Shown here piece after piece: positions 1 through 11,974 of a stretch of DNA of 64,000 nucleotides (its first letter is position 1; every line of letters begins with the position of its first letter). The notes under the pieces are model-generated. The model ran no database searches. It had not been told where the DNA came from and saw nothing but the letters and a program-made list of their open reading frames with translations. The position numbers were made by a program, and so were the translations under genes. The stretch is from NCBI GenBank assembly GCA_016707895.1, contig JADJGV010000007.1:325590-389589 (forward strand), written 5' to 3'. The DNA is from Myxococcales bacterium (GTDB taxonomy: Bacteria > Myxococcota_A > Polyangia > Haliangiales > Haliangiaceae).

Positions 1-207
1 GGGCGGCAACAGGCCCTCGAGCCCGAGCGCCAGGCGCTCCTCGCGGGTGAACGCGGTGCCCTTGTTGATCAGCACCAGGCGCAGCAGCGCGATGCCGTCG
101 ACCGCCACCTCCATGCGCGGCTGGCCGTCGGGTCCGGCGACGACGTCGAAGTACGGTGACAGCGCCGTCGGGGTTGGCGCGGATGCGGATGCGGCGGCCA
201 CCTTCAT
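1..207 (-). CDS. Malic enzyme, N-terminal fragment (runs off the left edge)
   Basis: The first 69 codons of a minus-strand gene are present; the rest lies outside the window. After an Ala/Pro-rich start, the fragment contains NKGTAFTREER followed by LGLEGLLPP, the N-terminal signature of malic enzymes (oxidative decarboxylation of malate to pyruvate with NAD or NADP). Its ATG overlaps the leuB stop codon as ATGA, so it is probably cotranscribed as the last visible gene of the ilv-leu operon. Malic enzyme makes pyruvate, the precursor of all three branched-chain amino acids, so the position makes metabolic sense. The cofactor and the presence of a C-terminal phosphotransacetylase-like domain cannot be judged from this piece. 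Confidence 0.8.
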   Translation of the reverse strand, partial: MKVAAASASAPTPTALSPYFDVVAGPDGQPRMEVAVDGIALLRLVLINKGTAFTREERLALGLEGLLPP

Positions 208-1281
208 CGATACGCCCTCAGCAGCGCCGCGCTCGAGGCGTCGCCGCCGGCGTCGACGACGCGCTCGCGGATCGCGGCGCCCATCTGCGCGGTGGTCAGC
301 GTGCCGCCGAGATCGCGGGTGCGGCAGCCGGCGCGCAGCGCGTCCTCGACGGCGCGCTCGACGGTCTGGGCCGCCGTCTCGAGGCCCAGCGAGTGCCGGA
401 GCAGCATCGCCACCGACAGGATCGCGCCGACCGGGTTGGCGACGCCGTGGCCGGCGATGTCGGGCGCCGAGCCGTGGATCGGCTCGTACAGGCCGCGCGG
501 CCCGTCGCCCAGGGACGCCGACGGCAGCAGCCCGATCGAGCCGCTCAGCACGGCGGCCTCGTCGGTGAGGATGTCGCCGAACATGTTCTCGGTGACGATC
601 ACGTCGAAGTACGCTGGCTGGGTGATCAGGCGCATCGCCGCGGCGTCGACCAGCAGGTGCTCGAGCCGCACCCGGGGGAAGTCGACGGCGACCTCGGTCG
701 CGACCTGACGCCACAGCCGCGACGACTCGAGCACGTTGGCCTTGTCGATCGACGTGACCTTGCCGCGGCGGGCGGCGGCGACCTTGAACGCGAGCGTCAC
801 GACCCGGCGGATCTCGGCCTCGGTGTAGACCAGCGTGTCGACCGCGCGCCGGCCCTCGGGCTCGATCGTGCGGCCGCGCGGCGTGCCGAAGTACAGGCCG
901 CCGGTCAGCTCGCGGATGACCATCAGGTCGACGCCGGCGAGGCGGTCGGGCCGGAGGCTCGAGCGATCGCGCAGGCTCGGGTACGGCGTGACCGGCCGCA
1001 GGTTGGCCCACAGCCCGAGCCCTTGCCGCAGCGCGAGCAGCCCCTGCTCGGGCCGCACCGCCGCGGCCGGGTCGTCCCACTGCGGGCCACCAACCGCGCC
1101 CAGCAGCACCGCGTCGGCCTCGGCGCAGGCCGCCAGCGTCGCCGGCGGCAGCGGCTGGCCGGTGGCGTCGATGGCGCAGCCGCCGATCGGGTGCTCGGTG
1201 AAGGCGAGCGCGAGGCCGCAACCGGCGGCGACCTCGTCGAGGATCAGCCGCGCCTCGCGCGTGACCTCGGGGCCGATGCCA

Positions 1282-2930
<1,649 letters not shown>

Positions 2931-2934
<4 letters not shown>

Positions 2935-3518
2935 GGCGCACCCTCGCGCCCGCGCTCCCACGCCGCGATCGCCGGCAGCCGCGCCTGCAGGTAGCCCAGC
3001 TCGTCGACGCCGTCGAGCAGGCAGCGCCGGGCGAACCGCTCGACGGTGAACCCGGCGGCGCGCCCGGCGAACCCGACCTGTTCGGCCGCGAGATCGACGG
3101 CCACGGCGGCCGCGCGATCGGCGGTCACCGCCGCCACCAGCGCGGCGTGGTCCGCGTCGCCGAGCGCCACCGGCACCAGCCCGTTCTTGAGCGCGTTGCC
3201 GCGGAAGATGTCGGCGAACGACCGGGCGATCACCGCACGGAACCCGGCGGCGACCAGCGCCCACGGCGCGTGCTCGCGCGACGAGCCGCAGCCGAAGTTG
3301 CGGCCGACGATCAGGATCTGCGCGCCGGCGGCGTCGGCCCGGGCCAGCGGCCACGCCGCCCCGTAGCCGGCGCGGAAGTCGGCGAACAGCGCCGGCCCCA
3401 GCCCCGCGCGGTCGGTGACCTTGAGGAACCGCGCCGGGATGATCTGATCGGTGTCGACGTCGTCGGCGACCAAGAGCGCGGCGTGGCTGGTGACGCGGGT
3501 GACCTGCGGCGCGGTCAT
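2931..3518 (-). CDS. leuD: 3-isopropylmalate dehydratase small subunit
   Basis: Small (swivel-domain) subunit of isopropylmalate isomerase; with LeuC it converts 2- to 3-isopropylmalate and, in this operon, citramalate to 3-methylmalate. The 195-residue protein has the expected length. It contains DDVDTDQIIPARFLK near the start, GRNFGCGSSREHAPWAL and RSFADIFRGNALKNGL, all family signatures. The ATG at 3518 overlaps the leuC stop (ATGA) and its stop overlaps the cimA GTG (GTGA), so the three genes are translationally coupled. Confidence 0.96.
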
Positions 3519-4947
3519 GGCGCGACCTCCAGCGTCCGGGGATCGGTGACGCGGCCGGTGACCGCGGCGGCGGCGGCGGTGAGCGGCGACGCCAGCACGG
3601 TGCGGCCGCCGGCGCCCTGCCGCCCCTCGAAGTTGCGGTTCGAGGTGGCCACCGCGAGCTGGCCGGGCGCGAGCTGGTCGCCGTTCATCGCGATGCACAT
3701 CGAGCAACCCGGCGTGCGCCACTCGGCGCCGGCGGCGCGGAACACGTCATCGAGGCCCTCGGCCTCGGCGGCGCGCGCCACCGCCTGCGACCCGGGCACG
3801 ACCAGCGCGCGCACGCCGGCCGCCACCCGCCGCCCGCGCAGGAGCGAAGCCGCGGCCCGCAGATCGCTCAGCCGACCGTTGGTGCACGAACCGACGAACA
3901 CCACGTCGACCGGGTGGCCGAGCAGCGGCCGGCCCGGCTCGACCCGCATGTACGCCAGCGCCCGGGTCAGCGCGGCGCGCTCGTCGGCGTCGGCGACGTC
4001 GGCCGGATCGGGCACCGGCGCGTCGATCGCCGCGCCCATGCCGGGGTGGGTGCCGAACGTGACCATCGGCGCGAGCACCGCCGCGTCGAGCGCCACCTCG
4101 CGGTCGAACGCCGCCCCGGCGTCGGTGGGCAGCGCGCGCCACCCGGCCACCGCGCGATCCCACGCCGCGCCGGTCGGCGCGTGCGGCCGCCCGGCCAGGT
4201 AGGCGAAGGTCGTGTCGTCGGGCGCGATCATCCCGGCCCGGGCGCCGGCCTCGATCGACATGTTGCACACGGTCATGCGCGCCTCCATGTCGAGGCCGCG
4301 GATCGCGGCGCCGGCGTACTCGATCACGCAGCCGGTGGCGCCGCCGACGCCGATGCGGGCGACGATCGCCAGGATCACGTCCTTGGCGGTGACCCCGGCG
4401 GGCAGCGCGCCGTCGACGGTGATCCGCAGGGTGCGCGGCCGGCGCTGCAGCAGCGCCTGGGTCGCGAGCACGTGGGCCACCTCGGACGTGCCGATGCCGA
4501 ACGCCAGCGCGCCGAACGCGCCGTGCGTCGAGGTGTGGCTGTCGCCGCACACGATCGTCATGCCCGGCTGGGTCAGCCCGAGCTCGGGGCCGATCACGTG
4601 GACGATGCCCTGGCGCACGCCGTCGACGCCGTGGAGCGCGATGCCGTGGGCCGCGCAGTTGCGGGCCAGCGTGTCGAGCTGGTGGCGACCGGCGTCGTCG
4701 ATCGTCGCCAGCACCGGCGGCCCGCCGCCGCCGCGGTCGCGCGGCGCGGTCGGCACCGAGTGATCCATCGTCGCGACGGTGCGATCGGGGCGCCGCACCC
4801 GCAGCCCGCGGCCCGCCAGCGCCGCGAACGCCTGCGGCGACGTCACCTCGTGGACCAGGTGCAGGTCGACGCCCAGCACCGCCGGCGCGTCGCCCTCGTC
4901 CTCGATGACGTGGGCCGCCCACACCTTCTCGAACATCGTCCGGGCGG

Positions 4948-4951
<4 letters not shown>
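3515..4951 (-). CDS. leuC: 3-isopropylmalate dehydratase large subunit
   Basis: Aconitase-family [4Fe-4S] subunit of isopropylmalate isomerase. The 478-residue protein shows GDSHTSTHGAFGALAFGIGTSE, FVGSCTNGR and TPGCSMC; the last two hold the three cysteines that bind the cluster. RNFEGRQG near the C-terminus is the substrate-binding signature. The GTG at 4951 (GTGA overlap with leuA) fits the operon pattern; an ATG five codons in is an alternative. Its partner leuD follows directly. Confidence 0.96.
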
Positions 4952-6510
<1,559 letters not shown>

Positions 6511-6528
6511 GGATGGCTCTCCGGCAAC

Positions 6529-7548
6529 TCAATCGCCAGGCTTGACGGTGACCGCGTCGAGGAACGGCATCAGCGCGCGCAGCCTGGCGCCGACCTCCTC
6601 GAGCGGCTGGGTGCGCTCGGCCTCGCGGCGGGCCTCGAAGCGCGGCGCCCCGTCCTGGTACTCGTCGACCCAGGCGCGCGCGAACGCGCCGCTCCTGATG
6701 TCGGCGAGGATCGCCTGCATCGCCGCCTTGACCTCGGGGCCGACGATCCGTGGGCCGGCCACGTAGTCGCCCCACTCGGCGGTGTCGCTGACCGAGTAGC
6801 GCATGTAGTTGAGCCCGCCCCGGTACATCAGGTCGACGATCAGCTTCAGCTCGTGCAGGCACTCGAAGTAGGCGACCTCGGGCTGGTAGCCGGCGGCGCA
6901 CAGGGTCTCGAAGCCGGCGCGCACCAGGTGCGAGACGCCGCCGCACAGGACCGCCTGCTCGCCGAACAGATCGGTCTCGGTCTCTTCGGCGAAGGTGGTC
7001 TCGATGACGCCGGCCCGGGTCGAGCCGAGGCCCCAGGCGTAGCTGAGCGCCAGCGGCTTGGCCGCCGCCGACGCGCCGGCGTGGACCGCGATCAGCGCCG
7101 GCACGCCCTGGCCGTCGCGATACGTCTCGCGTACGCGGTGGCCGGGCGCCTTGGGCGCGATCAGCGCGACGTCCAGCCCGGACGCCGGCGCGATCGTGCC
7201 GTAGTGCACGTTGAAGCCGTGCGCGAACAGCAGCAGCTTGTCGGGGCGCCCGTCGAGGTGCGGCGCCAGGTGGTCGCGCCACAGCTTCGGCTGCGCGGTG
7301 TCAGGCGCCAGCACCATCACGACGTCGGCCCAGGCCGCGACCTCGGCCGGCGGCGCGACCTCGTGGCCGGCCGCGCGCGCGGCGGCGATCGAGCCCGACG
7401 TCGGCGGCAGGCCGACCTTCACCCGCACGCCGGCGTCGGCGAGGTTGCCGGCGTGGGCGTGGCCCTGGGAGCCGTAGCCGATGACGCCGACCTTCTTGCC
7501 CTTGATGAGCTCGGGATCCGCGTCGCGATCGTAGTAGAGCGTTGCCAT
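6529..7548 (-). CDS. ilvC: Ketol-acid reductoisomerase (NADP)
   Basis: Rearranges and reduces acetolactate and acetohydroxybutyrate in valine and isoleucine synthesis. This is a class I enzyme by length (339 residues). The N-terminal Rossmann fold has GVIGYGSQGHAHAGNLADAG. The C-terminal domain has ETDLFGEQAVLCGG, FECLHELKLIVDLMYRGG and the metal-binding acidic residues within them. Gaps of 18-19 bases separate it from leuA and ilvN, so it lies in the same operon. Confidence 0.97.
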   Translation of the reverse strand: MATLYYDRDADPELIKGKKVGVIGYGSQGHAHAGNLADAGVRVKVGLPPTSGSIAAARAAGHEVAPPAEVAAWADVVMVLAPDTAQPKLWRDHLAPHLDGRPDKLLLFAHGFNVHYGTIAPASGLDVALIAPKAPGHRVRETYRDGQGVPALIAVHAGASAAAKPLALSYAWGLGSTRAGVIETTFAEETETDLFGEQAVLCGGVSHLVRAGFETLCAAGYQPEVAYFECLHELKLIVDLMYRGGLNYMRYSVSDTAEWGDYVAGPRIVGPEVKAAMQAILADIRSGAFARAWVDEYQDGAPRFEARREAERTQPLEEVGARLRALMPFLDAVTVKPGD

Positions 7549-7567
7549 CTGTCTCTCCGGTGAGGGG

Positions 7568-8110
7568 TCAGGCGCCGCTGGCGGCGCGCGGGGGTTGGGG
7601 GACGGCTGCGCCGACGCCGGCGCGGGCCATCGCGACCGCGCCGGTGCGCACCATCGCGATCACGCCGAACGGCTCGAGCACGGCGCGCAGATCGTCGATG
7701 CGCTGGCGCGGCGCGGCGATCTCGATGGTCAGCTCGGTGGGCGCGACGTCGACGACGCGGGCCGCGAACAGCTCGGCGGCCTGCACCACGAGGGCGCGCT
7801 GGGTGTGGTCGGCCTTGACCTTGATCAGCGCCAGGTCGCGCTCGACGACGTCGGCGGCGGCCAGCTCGTCGACCGCGACCACGTCGACCAGCTTCCACAG
7901 GTTGGCCTCGAGCCGCGCCGCGGTGGCGTCGTCGCACGACACCACGACGGTCAGCCGCGACAGGCCCGGCACCTCGGACGCGCCGACGGTGAGCGACGCG
8001 ATGTTGTAGTTGCGCCGGCGGAACAGCGACGCGACGCGGTTGAGCACGCCGGGGACGTCCTCGACGGTGGCCACCAGGGTGCGCAGGCGGGGCTGGCCGG
8101 GCGCGCTCAT
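7568..8110 (-). CDS. ilvN: Acetolactate synthase small (regulatory) subunit
   Basis: ACT-domain regulatory subunit that activates IlvB and confers valine feedback. The 180-residue protein starts with an ACT domain (TLVATVEDVPGVLNRVASLFRRR, then NIASLTVG), the standard form, followed by the C-terminal ALS_ss_C domain ending in GVIAMVRTGAVAM. An Ala/Pro tail of about 20 residues ends the protein. The ATG at 8110 overlaps the ilvB stop (ATGA), giving coupled synthesis of the two subunits. Confidence 0.96.
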   Translation of the reverse strand: MSAPGQPRLRTLVATVEDVPGVLNRVASLFRRRNYNIASLTVGASEVPGLSRLTVVVSCDDATAARLEANLWKLVDVVAVDELAAADVVERDLALIKVKADHTQRALVVQAAELFAARVVDVAPTELTIEIAAPRQRIDDLRAVLEPFGVIAMVRTGAVAMARAGVGAAVPQPPRAASGA

Positions 8111-9900
8111 CGGGGCGGCTCCTCGGTGAGCTCGTCGTCGGCGCCGGTCTCGATCAACCGCGAGCGCAGCGGCCGGCGGATCATGTCGCCGAGGTCGGCG
8201 CCCGACGGCACCATCGGGTAGACCGAGTCCTCGGCCTCGACGCGGAAGTCGATGACGACCGTGCCGGCGGCGGCGCGGGCCGCGGCCACCGCGCCGGCGA
8301 CCTCGGCGCGGCGGGTGACCCGCAGGCCGGTCAGGCCGTGGGCCTCGGCCAGCTTGACGAAGTCGGGCGAGCGCATCGGCGTCGCGACGTAGCGGCCGCC
8401 GTAGAACAGCTCCTGCCACTGGCGCACCATGCCCAGGTAGCCGTTGTTGATGATCGCGATGTTCACCTTGAGGTCCTCCTGGGCGCAGGTCGAGAGCTCG
8501 GCGGCGGTCATCTGGAACCCGCCGTCGCCGGCCACCACCCACACCTCGGCGTCGGGCCGCGCGAACCGCGCGCCGATCGCGGCGGGCAGCGCGAAGCCCA
8601 TCGTGCCCAGGCCACCCGAGGTGACCAGGCCGCGCGGGTGATCGTGCTTGTAGTACTGGGCCTCCCACATCTGGTGCTGGCCGACGTCGGTCACCACCAC
8701 CGCCCGACCCTCGGTGAGCCGCCACAGATCGTGCAGCACGTGGGCGGCGTGCAGCTTGCCGGTGTCAGGCAGCTGCTGGATGTCGCGCACCGCGCTGTCG
8801 CCTTTGCCGGCCTCGATCGCCGCCATCCACGCGGCGCGCTCGGCGGGGCGGCAGCGCGGCGTCAGCGCCGCCAGCACCTGGCGCACGTCGTCGACGATCG
8901 CCACGTCGACCGCGACGTTCTTGCCGATCTCCGACGGGTCGAGGTCGACGTGGATCTTGCGGGCCCGCGGCGCGAACGTCGCGAGGTTGCCGGTCACCCG
9001 ATCGTCGAAGCGCATGCCCAGCGCGATCAGCAGGTCGGCGTCCTGCACCGCGCGGTTGACCCACGCCTCGCCGTGCATGCCCATCATGCCCAGCGCCCGC
9101 GGGTCGGTGGCCGGGAAGCCGCCGAGCCCGAGCAGCGTCGAGGCGACCGGCACGCCGGTGCGCGCGACGAACGCCGCCAGCTCGGCGGCGGCGCCGGCGG
9201 CGACGATGCCGTGGCCGGCGAGGATCAGCGGCCGCTCGGCGCGATCGATCAGCGCCACCGCGCGGGCCAGCGCGTCGGCGGTGGCGCCGCGGGCGGGCCG
9301 CGGCCGCGGCGGGCGCGCCACCCGGCGATCGGCGGGGTCGAACGCACACGACGCCTGCTGCGCGTCCTTGGTGATGTCGACCAGCACCGGCCCAGGCCGC
9401 CCGCTCTTGGCCACCGCGAACGCCTCGCGCAGCACCGGGCCGATCTCCTCGGCGCGGGTCACCAGCCAGTTGTGCTTGGTGATCGGCAACGTCACGCCGG
9501 TGACGTCGGTCTCCTGGAACGCGTCGGAGCCGAGCAGCGCCGACGACACCTGGCCGGTGATGAACACCACCGGCACGCTGTCGAGCATCGCGGTGGCGAT
9601 GCCCGTGACCAGGTTGGTGGCGCCGGGGCCGCTGGTCGCGACCGCGACGCCGACCCTGCCCGACGCCCGGGCGTAGCCGTCGGCCATGTGCGCCGCGCCC
9701 TGCTCGTGGCGCACCAGCACGTGGCGCACCGGGTAGCGCGGCAGCGCGTCGTAGGCCGGCATGATCGCGCCGCCGGGGTAGCCGAACACCACCTCGACGC
9801 CCTCCTGCACCAGCACCTCCCAGATCATCTCGGCGCCGGTGCGGGTCGCGGGCGCGGGCGTCGGCGCCGCGGCGGTGGCGGTGGCGGCGGCGGCGGTCAC
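8107..9900 (-). CDS. ilvB: Acetolactate synthase large (catalytic) subunit
   Basis: Thiamin-diphosphate enzyme condensing two pyruvates, or pyruvate with 2-oxobutanoate. The 597-residue protein has an extra Ala/Thr/Pro-rich N-terminus of about 20 residues, then EMIWEVLVQEGVEVVFGYPGG, the standard PYR-domain start. Further motifs are SGPGATNLVTGIATA, the FAD-domain segment around GHGIVAAG, and VAGDGGFQMTAAELST with NNGYLGMVRQ, the ThDP/Mg motif GDG...NN. The start is GTG in a GTGA overlap with ilvD. It would be the first substrate-committing enzyme for Val and Ile in this operon. Confidence 0.96.
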   Translation of the reverse strand: MTAAAATATAAAPTPAPATRTGAEMIWEVLVQEGVEVVFGYPGGAIMPAYDALPRYPVRHVLVRHEQGAAHMADGYARASGRVGVAVATSGPGATNLVTGIATAMLDSVPVVFITGQVSSALLGSDAFQETDVTGVTLPITKHNWLVTRAEEIGPVLREAFAVAKSGRPGPVLVDITKDAQQASCAFDPADRRVARPPRPRPARGATADALARAVALIDRAERPLILAGHGIVAAGAAAELAAFVARTGVPVASTLLGLGGFPATDPRALGMMGMHGEAWVNRAVQDADLLIALGMRFDDRVTGNLATFAPRARKIHVDLDPSEIGKNVAVDVAIVDDVRQVLAALTPRCRPAERAAWMAAIEAGKGDSAVRDIQQLPDTGKLHAAHVLHDLWRLTEGRAVVVTDVGQHQMWEAQYYKHDHPRGLVTSGGLGTMGFALPAAIGARFARPDAEVWVVAGDGGFQMTAAELSTCAQEDLKVNIAIINNGYLGMVRQWQELFYGGRYVATPMRSPDFVKLAEAHGLTGLRVTRRAEVAGAVAAARAAAGTVVIDFRVEAEDSVYPMVPSGADLGDMIRRPLRSRLIETGADDELTEEPPR

Positions 9901-11576
9901 GGCGTCACCTCGTCGGTGGGCATCGTCACCGCGCCGTCGGCGGCCGAGCGCACCGCGCGCGCGTACTTGCCGAGCACGCCGCCGGGCCGCGGTCGTGGCG
10001 GCGGCGCCAGCGCCCGCGCGCCGAGGTCGGCGGCGACGTCGAGCCGCCGCGCCGCCACGTCGATCGTGATCGCGTCGCCCTCGCGCAGCCGCGCGATCGG
10101 CCCGCCGAGCGCCGCCTCGGGCGCGACGTGGCCGATCATGAAGCCGACCGTGGCGCCCGAGAACCGGCCGTCGGTGATCAGCGCGACCGAGTCGCCCAGC
10201 CCCTGCCCGACCAGCGCCGCGGTCACCGCCAGCATCTCGCGCATGCCGGGCCCACCGGCCGGGCCCTCGAAGCGGATCACGACGACGTCGCCGGCGACGA
10301 TCGCGCCGGCGGCGACCGCCGCGAACGCCGCCTCCTCGCTGTCGAACACCCGGGCCGGCCCGGCGTGGCGGGTGCGGGCGTGGCCCGACAGCTTGATCAC
10401 GCAGCCCTCGGGCGCGAGGTCGCCGCGCAGGATCGCGAAGCCGCCGTGCGCCGCCTTGGGCGCGTCGAGCGCGGTGATGACCTGCTGGCCCGGCGCCTCG
10501 CGGGCCGCCGCCGCCTCGGCGAACAGCGTCCGGCCGCTGACCGTCGGCGCGTCGTGCAGCCGCCCGGCCGCGACCAGCCGCTGGCACAGGAGCGCGATGC
10601 CGCCGGCCCGGTACAGATCGACCGCGGTGAAGCGCCCGCCGGGCTTGAGGTCGGCCACCGTCGGCGTCGCCGCCGCCAGGCGGTCGATGTCGTCGAGCGT
10701 CAGCGCCACGCCGGCCTCGCGGGCGATCGCCACCAGGTGCAGGACCGCGTTGGTCGACCCGCCGCTGGCCGCGACCGCGGTCACCGCGTTCTCGAGCGAG
10801 GCCCGGGTGATGAACGTCCGCGCGCCCTGGCCCTCGGCGATCAGCCGCATCACCAGCGCGCCGGCCGCCGCCGCGCCGTCGGGGCGCTCGGGCGCGGTCG
10901 CCGGCACCTCGCCCAGGCCCATCGGCGCCAGCCCCATCGCGGTGAGCGCGGTGGCCATGGTGTTGGCGGTGAACTGCCCACCGCACGCGCCGGCGCCCGG
11001 GCACGCGCGATCCTCGAGCGCGCGCAGGTCGGCCAGCGTCAGCTTGCCGGCGGCGTGGGCCCCGACCGCCTCGAAGACGTCCTGGATCGTCACGTCGCGC
11101 TCGGCGAACCGCCCCGGCGCGATCGGCCCGCCGTACAGCACCAGCCCCGGCAGATCGAGCCGCGCCAGCGCCATGGCCGCCGCCGGCAGGGTCTTGTCGC
11201 AGCCGACCAAGCACACCACGCCGTCGACCAGGTGGCCGCGGCACACCAGCTCGATCGAGTCGGCGATCACCTCGCGCGACACCAGGCTGGCGCGCATGCC
11301 CTCGGTGCCCATCGTGACGCCGTCGGACACCGCGATGGTGTTCCACTCGATCGGCGTGCCGCCGGCGGCCCGGATCCCGCGCTTGACGTGATCGGCCAGC
11401 GCCCGCAGGTGCAGGTTGCACGGCATCACCTCGGTCCAGGTGTTGACGATCGCCACCAGCGGTCGCTCGAGGTCGGCGTCGCCGAGCCCGGTGGCCTTCA
11501 GCATCGCGCGGGCCGGCGCGCGCGCGGCGTCGCGCAGGAGCGCGAGGCTGGGGCGAGGTCGAGTGGGGTCGGGCAT
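9897..11576 (-). CDS. ilvD: Dihydroxy-acid dehydratase
   Basis: Fe-S dehydratase giving 2-oxoisovalerate and 2-oxo-3-methylvalerate. The 559-residue protein matches family length. Cluster and substrate motifs visible are MPCNLHLR, VGCDKTLPAAAMA and CPGAGACGGQFTANTMATA; GRFSGATVGFMIGHVAPEA lies in the C-terminal part. The ATG at 11576 (MPDPTRPRPS) follows a GGAG-like Shine-Dalgarno (ACGGAGACTC). It is the first structural gene after the attenuator, so premature termination in the leader would silence the whole ilv-leu operon. Confidence 0.96.
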   Translation of the reverse strand: MPDPTRPRPSLALLRDAARAPARAMLKATGLGDADLERPLVAIVNTWTEVMPCNLHLRALADHVKRGIRAAGGTPIEWNTIAVSDGVTMGTEGMRASLVSREVIADSIELVCRGHLVDGVVCLVGCDKTLPAAAMALARLDLPGLVLYGGPIAPGRFAERDVTIQDVFEAVGAHAAGKLTLADLRALEDRACPGAGACGGQFTANTMATALTAMGLAPMGLGEVPATAPERPDGAAAAGALVMRLIAEGQGARTFITRASLENAVTAVAASGGSTNAVLHLVAIAREAGVALTLDDIDRLAAATPTVADLKPGGRFTAVDLYRAGGIALLCQRLVAAGRLHDAPTVSGRTLFAEAAAAREAPGQQVITALDAPKAAHGGFAILRGDLAPEGCVIKLSGHARTRHAGPARVFDSEEAAFAAVAAGAIVAGDVVVIRFEGPAGGPGMREMLAVTAALVGQGLGDSVALITDGRFSGATVGFMIGHVAPEAALGGPIARLREGDAITIDVAARRLDVAADLGARALAPPPRPRPGGVLGKYARAVRSAADGAVTMPTDEVTP

Positions 11577-11613
11577 CGGTGAGTCTCCGTCGAAGAAGGC
11601 CTGGAACGACGAA

Positions 11614-11770
11614 GCCCCCGTCACCTTCCGGTGCGGGGGCCAGTCTGGGATCCGGGTGACCGGAGTCAGCTGGGCGGCCCGCACCGGGTCGCGTCCAGGA
11701 CGACGACGACCAGCAGCGGCAGGACGCTAATAATGGAAATGAAAAGCCCGCGACCGGTCAGGGCGCGGGC
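11614..11770 (-). promoter_or_regulatory. Transcription attenuator of the ilv-leu operon
   Basis: Four segments can form exclusive hairpins in the minus-strand transcript. Segment 1 (GCCCGCGCC, 11762-11770) pairs with segment 2 (GGTGCGGGC, 11677-11685) with a single G-U pair. A segment-2 window CCGGTGCGGG (11678-11687) pairs perfectly over ten bases with segment 3 CCCGCACCGG (11628-11637). Segment 3 also forms the terminator stem with segment 4: GCCCCCG-CACC closed by GGAA and GGTG-A-CGGGGGC (11614-11640). Ribosome stalling on the Ile/Leu/Val codons between segments 1 and 2 would free segment 2 to form the antiterminator. The terminator lacks a strong U-tract (TTCGTCGTT follows), which is common in high-GC genomes. 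Confidence 0.85.
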
Positions 11771-11845
11771 TAGCTTGGGTAGGACACCGTCGAGCGCGGC
11801 GCCGCGAGACTGCGGCGCGGCGGGCTGATGATCGGCGGCGTCCAT
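11666..11845 (-). CDS. ilvL: Branched-chain amino acid leader peptide
   Basis: A 59-codon reading frame whose C-terminal part is LFISIISVLPLLVVVVLD: 13 of 18 residues are Ile, Leu or Val. The three isoleucines use ATT and one Leu uses CTT, although the genome almost always uses ATC and CTG/CTC; such codons favour stalling. The stop codon lies between hairpin segment 2 and the terminator, as in enteric ilv leaders. The start is uncertain: ATG at 11845 (preceded by GTG at 11848) is the only good in-frame start. The N-terminal 35 residues are unremarkable, so translation could begin later. Known enteric IlvL peptides are shorter, about 32 residues. Confidence 0.8.
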   Translation of the reverse strand: MDAADHQPAAPQSRGAALDGVLPKLARALTGRGLFISIISVLPLLVVVVLDATRCGPPS

Positions 11846-11883
11846 CACGCTTCGCAGCCTACGGGACCGCGACGCATGACGTC

Positions 11884-11911
11884 AAAGTAAATGCACGTCA
11901 GTCCCGATCAA
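11884..11911 (-). promoter_or_regulatory. Candidate ilv-leu operon promoter
   Basis: An AT-rich patch between the upstream lipoprotein gene and the leader peptide contains TTGATC (11906-11911), 16 bases, then TACTTT (11884-11889). A better TTGACA (11917-11922) lies further up but has no well-spaced -10. Match to sigma-70 consensus is partial; the assignment rests mainly on position and base composition. Confidence 0.25.
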
Positions 11912-11974
11912 CACGCTGTCAATGCGTTGACTGGGTGTCTCGCCGCCCGTCGCCGCCGCGGCCGCGTGTATCCG

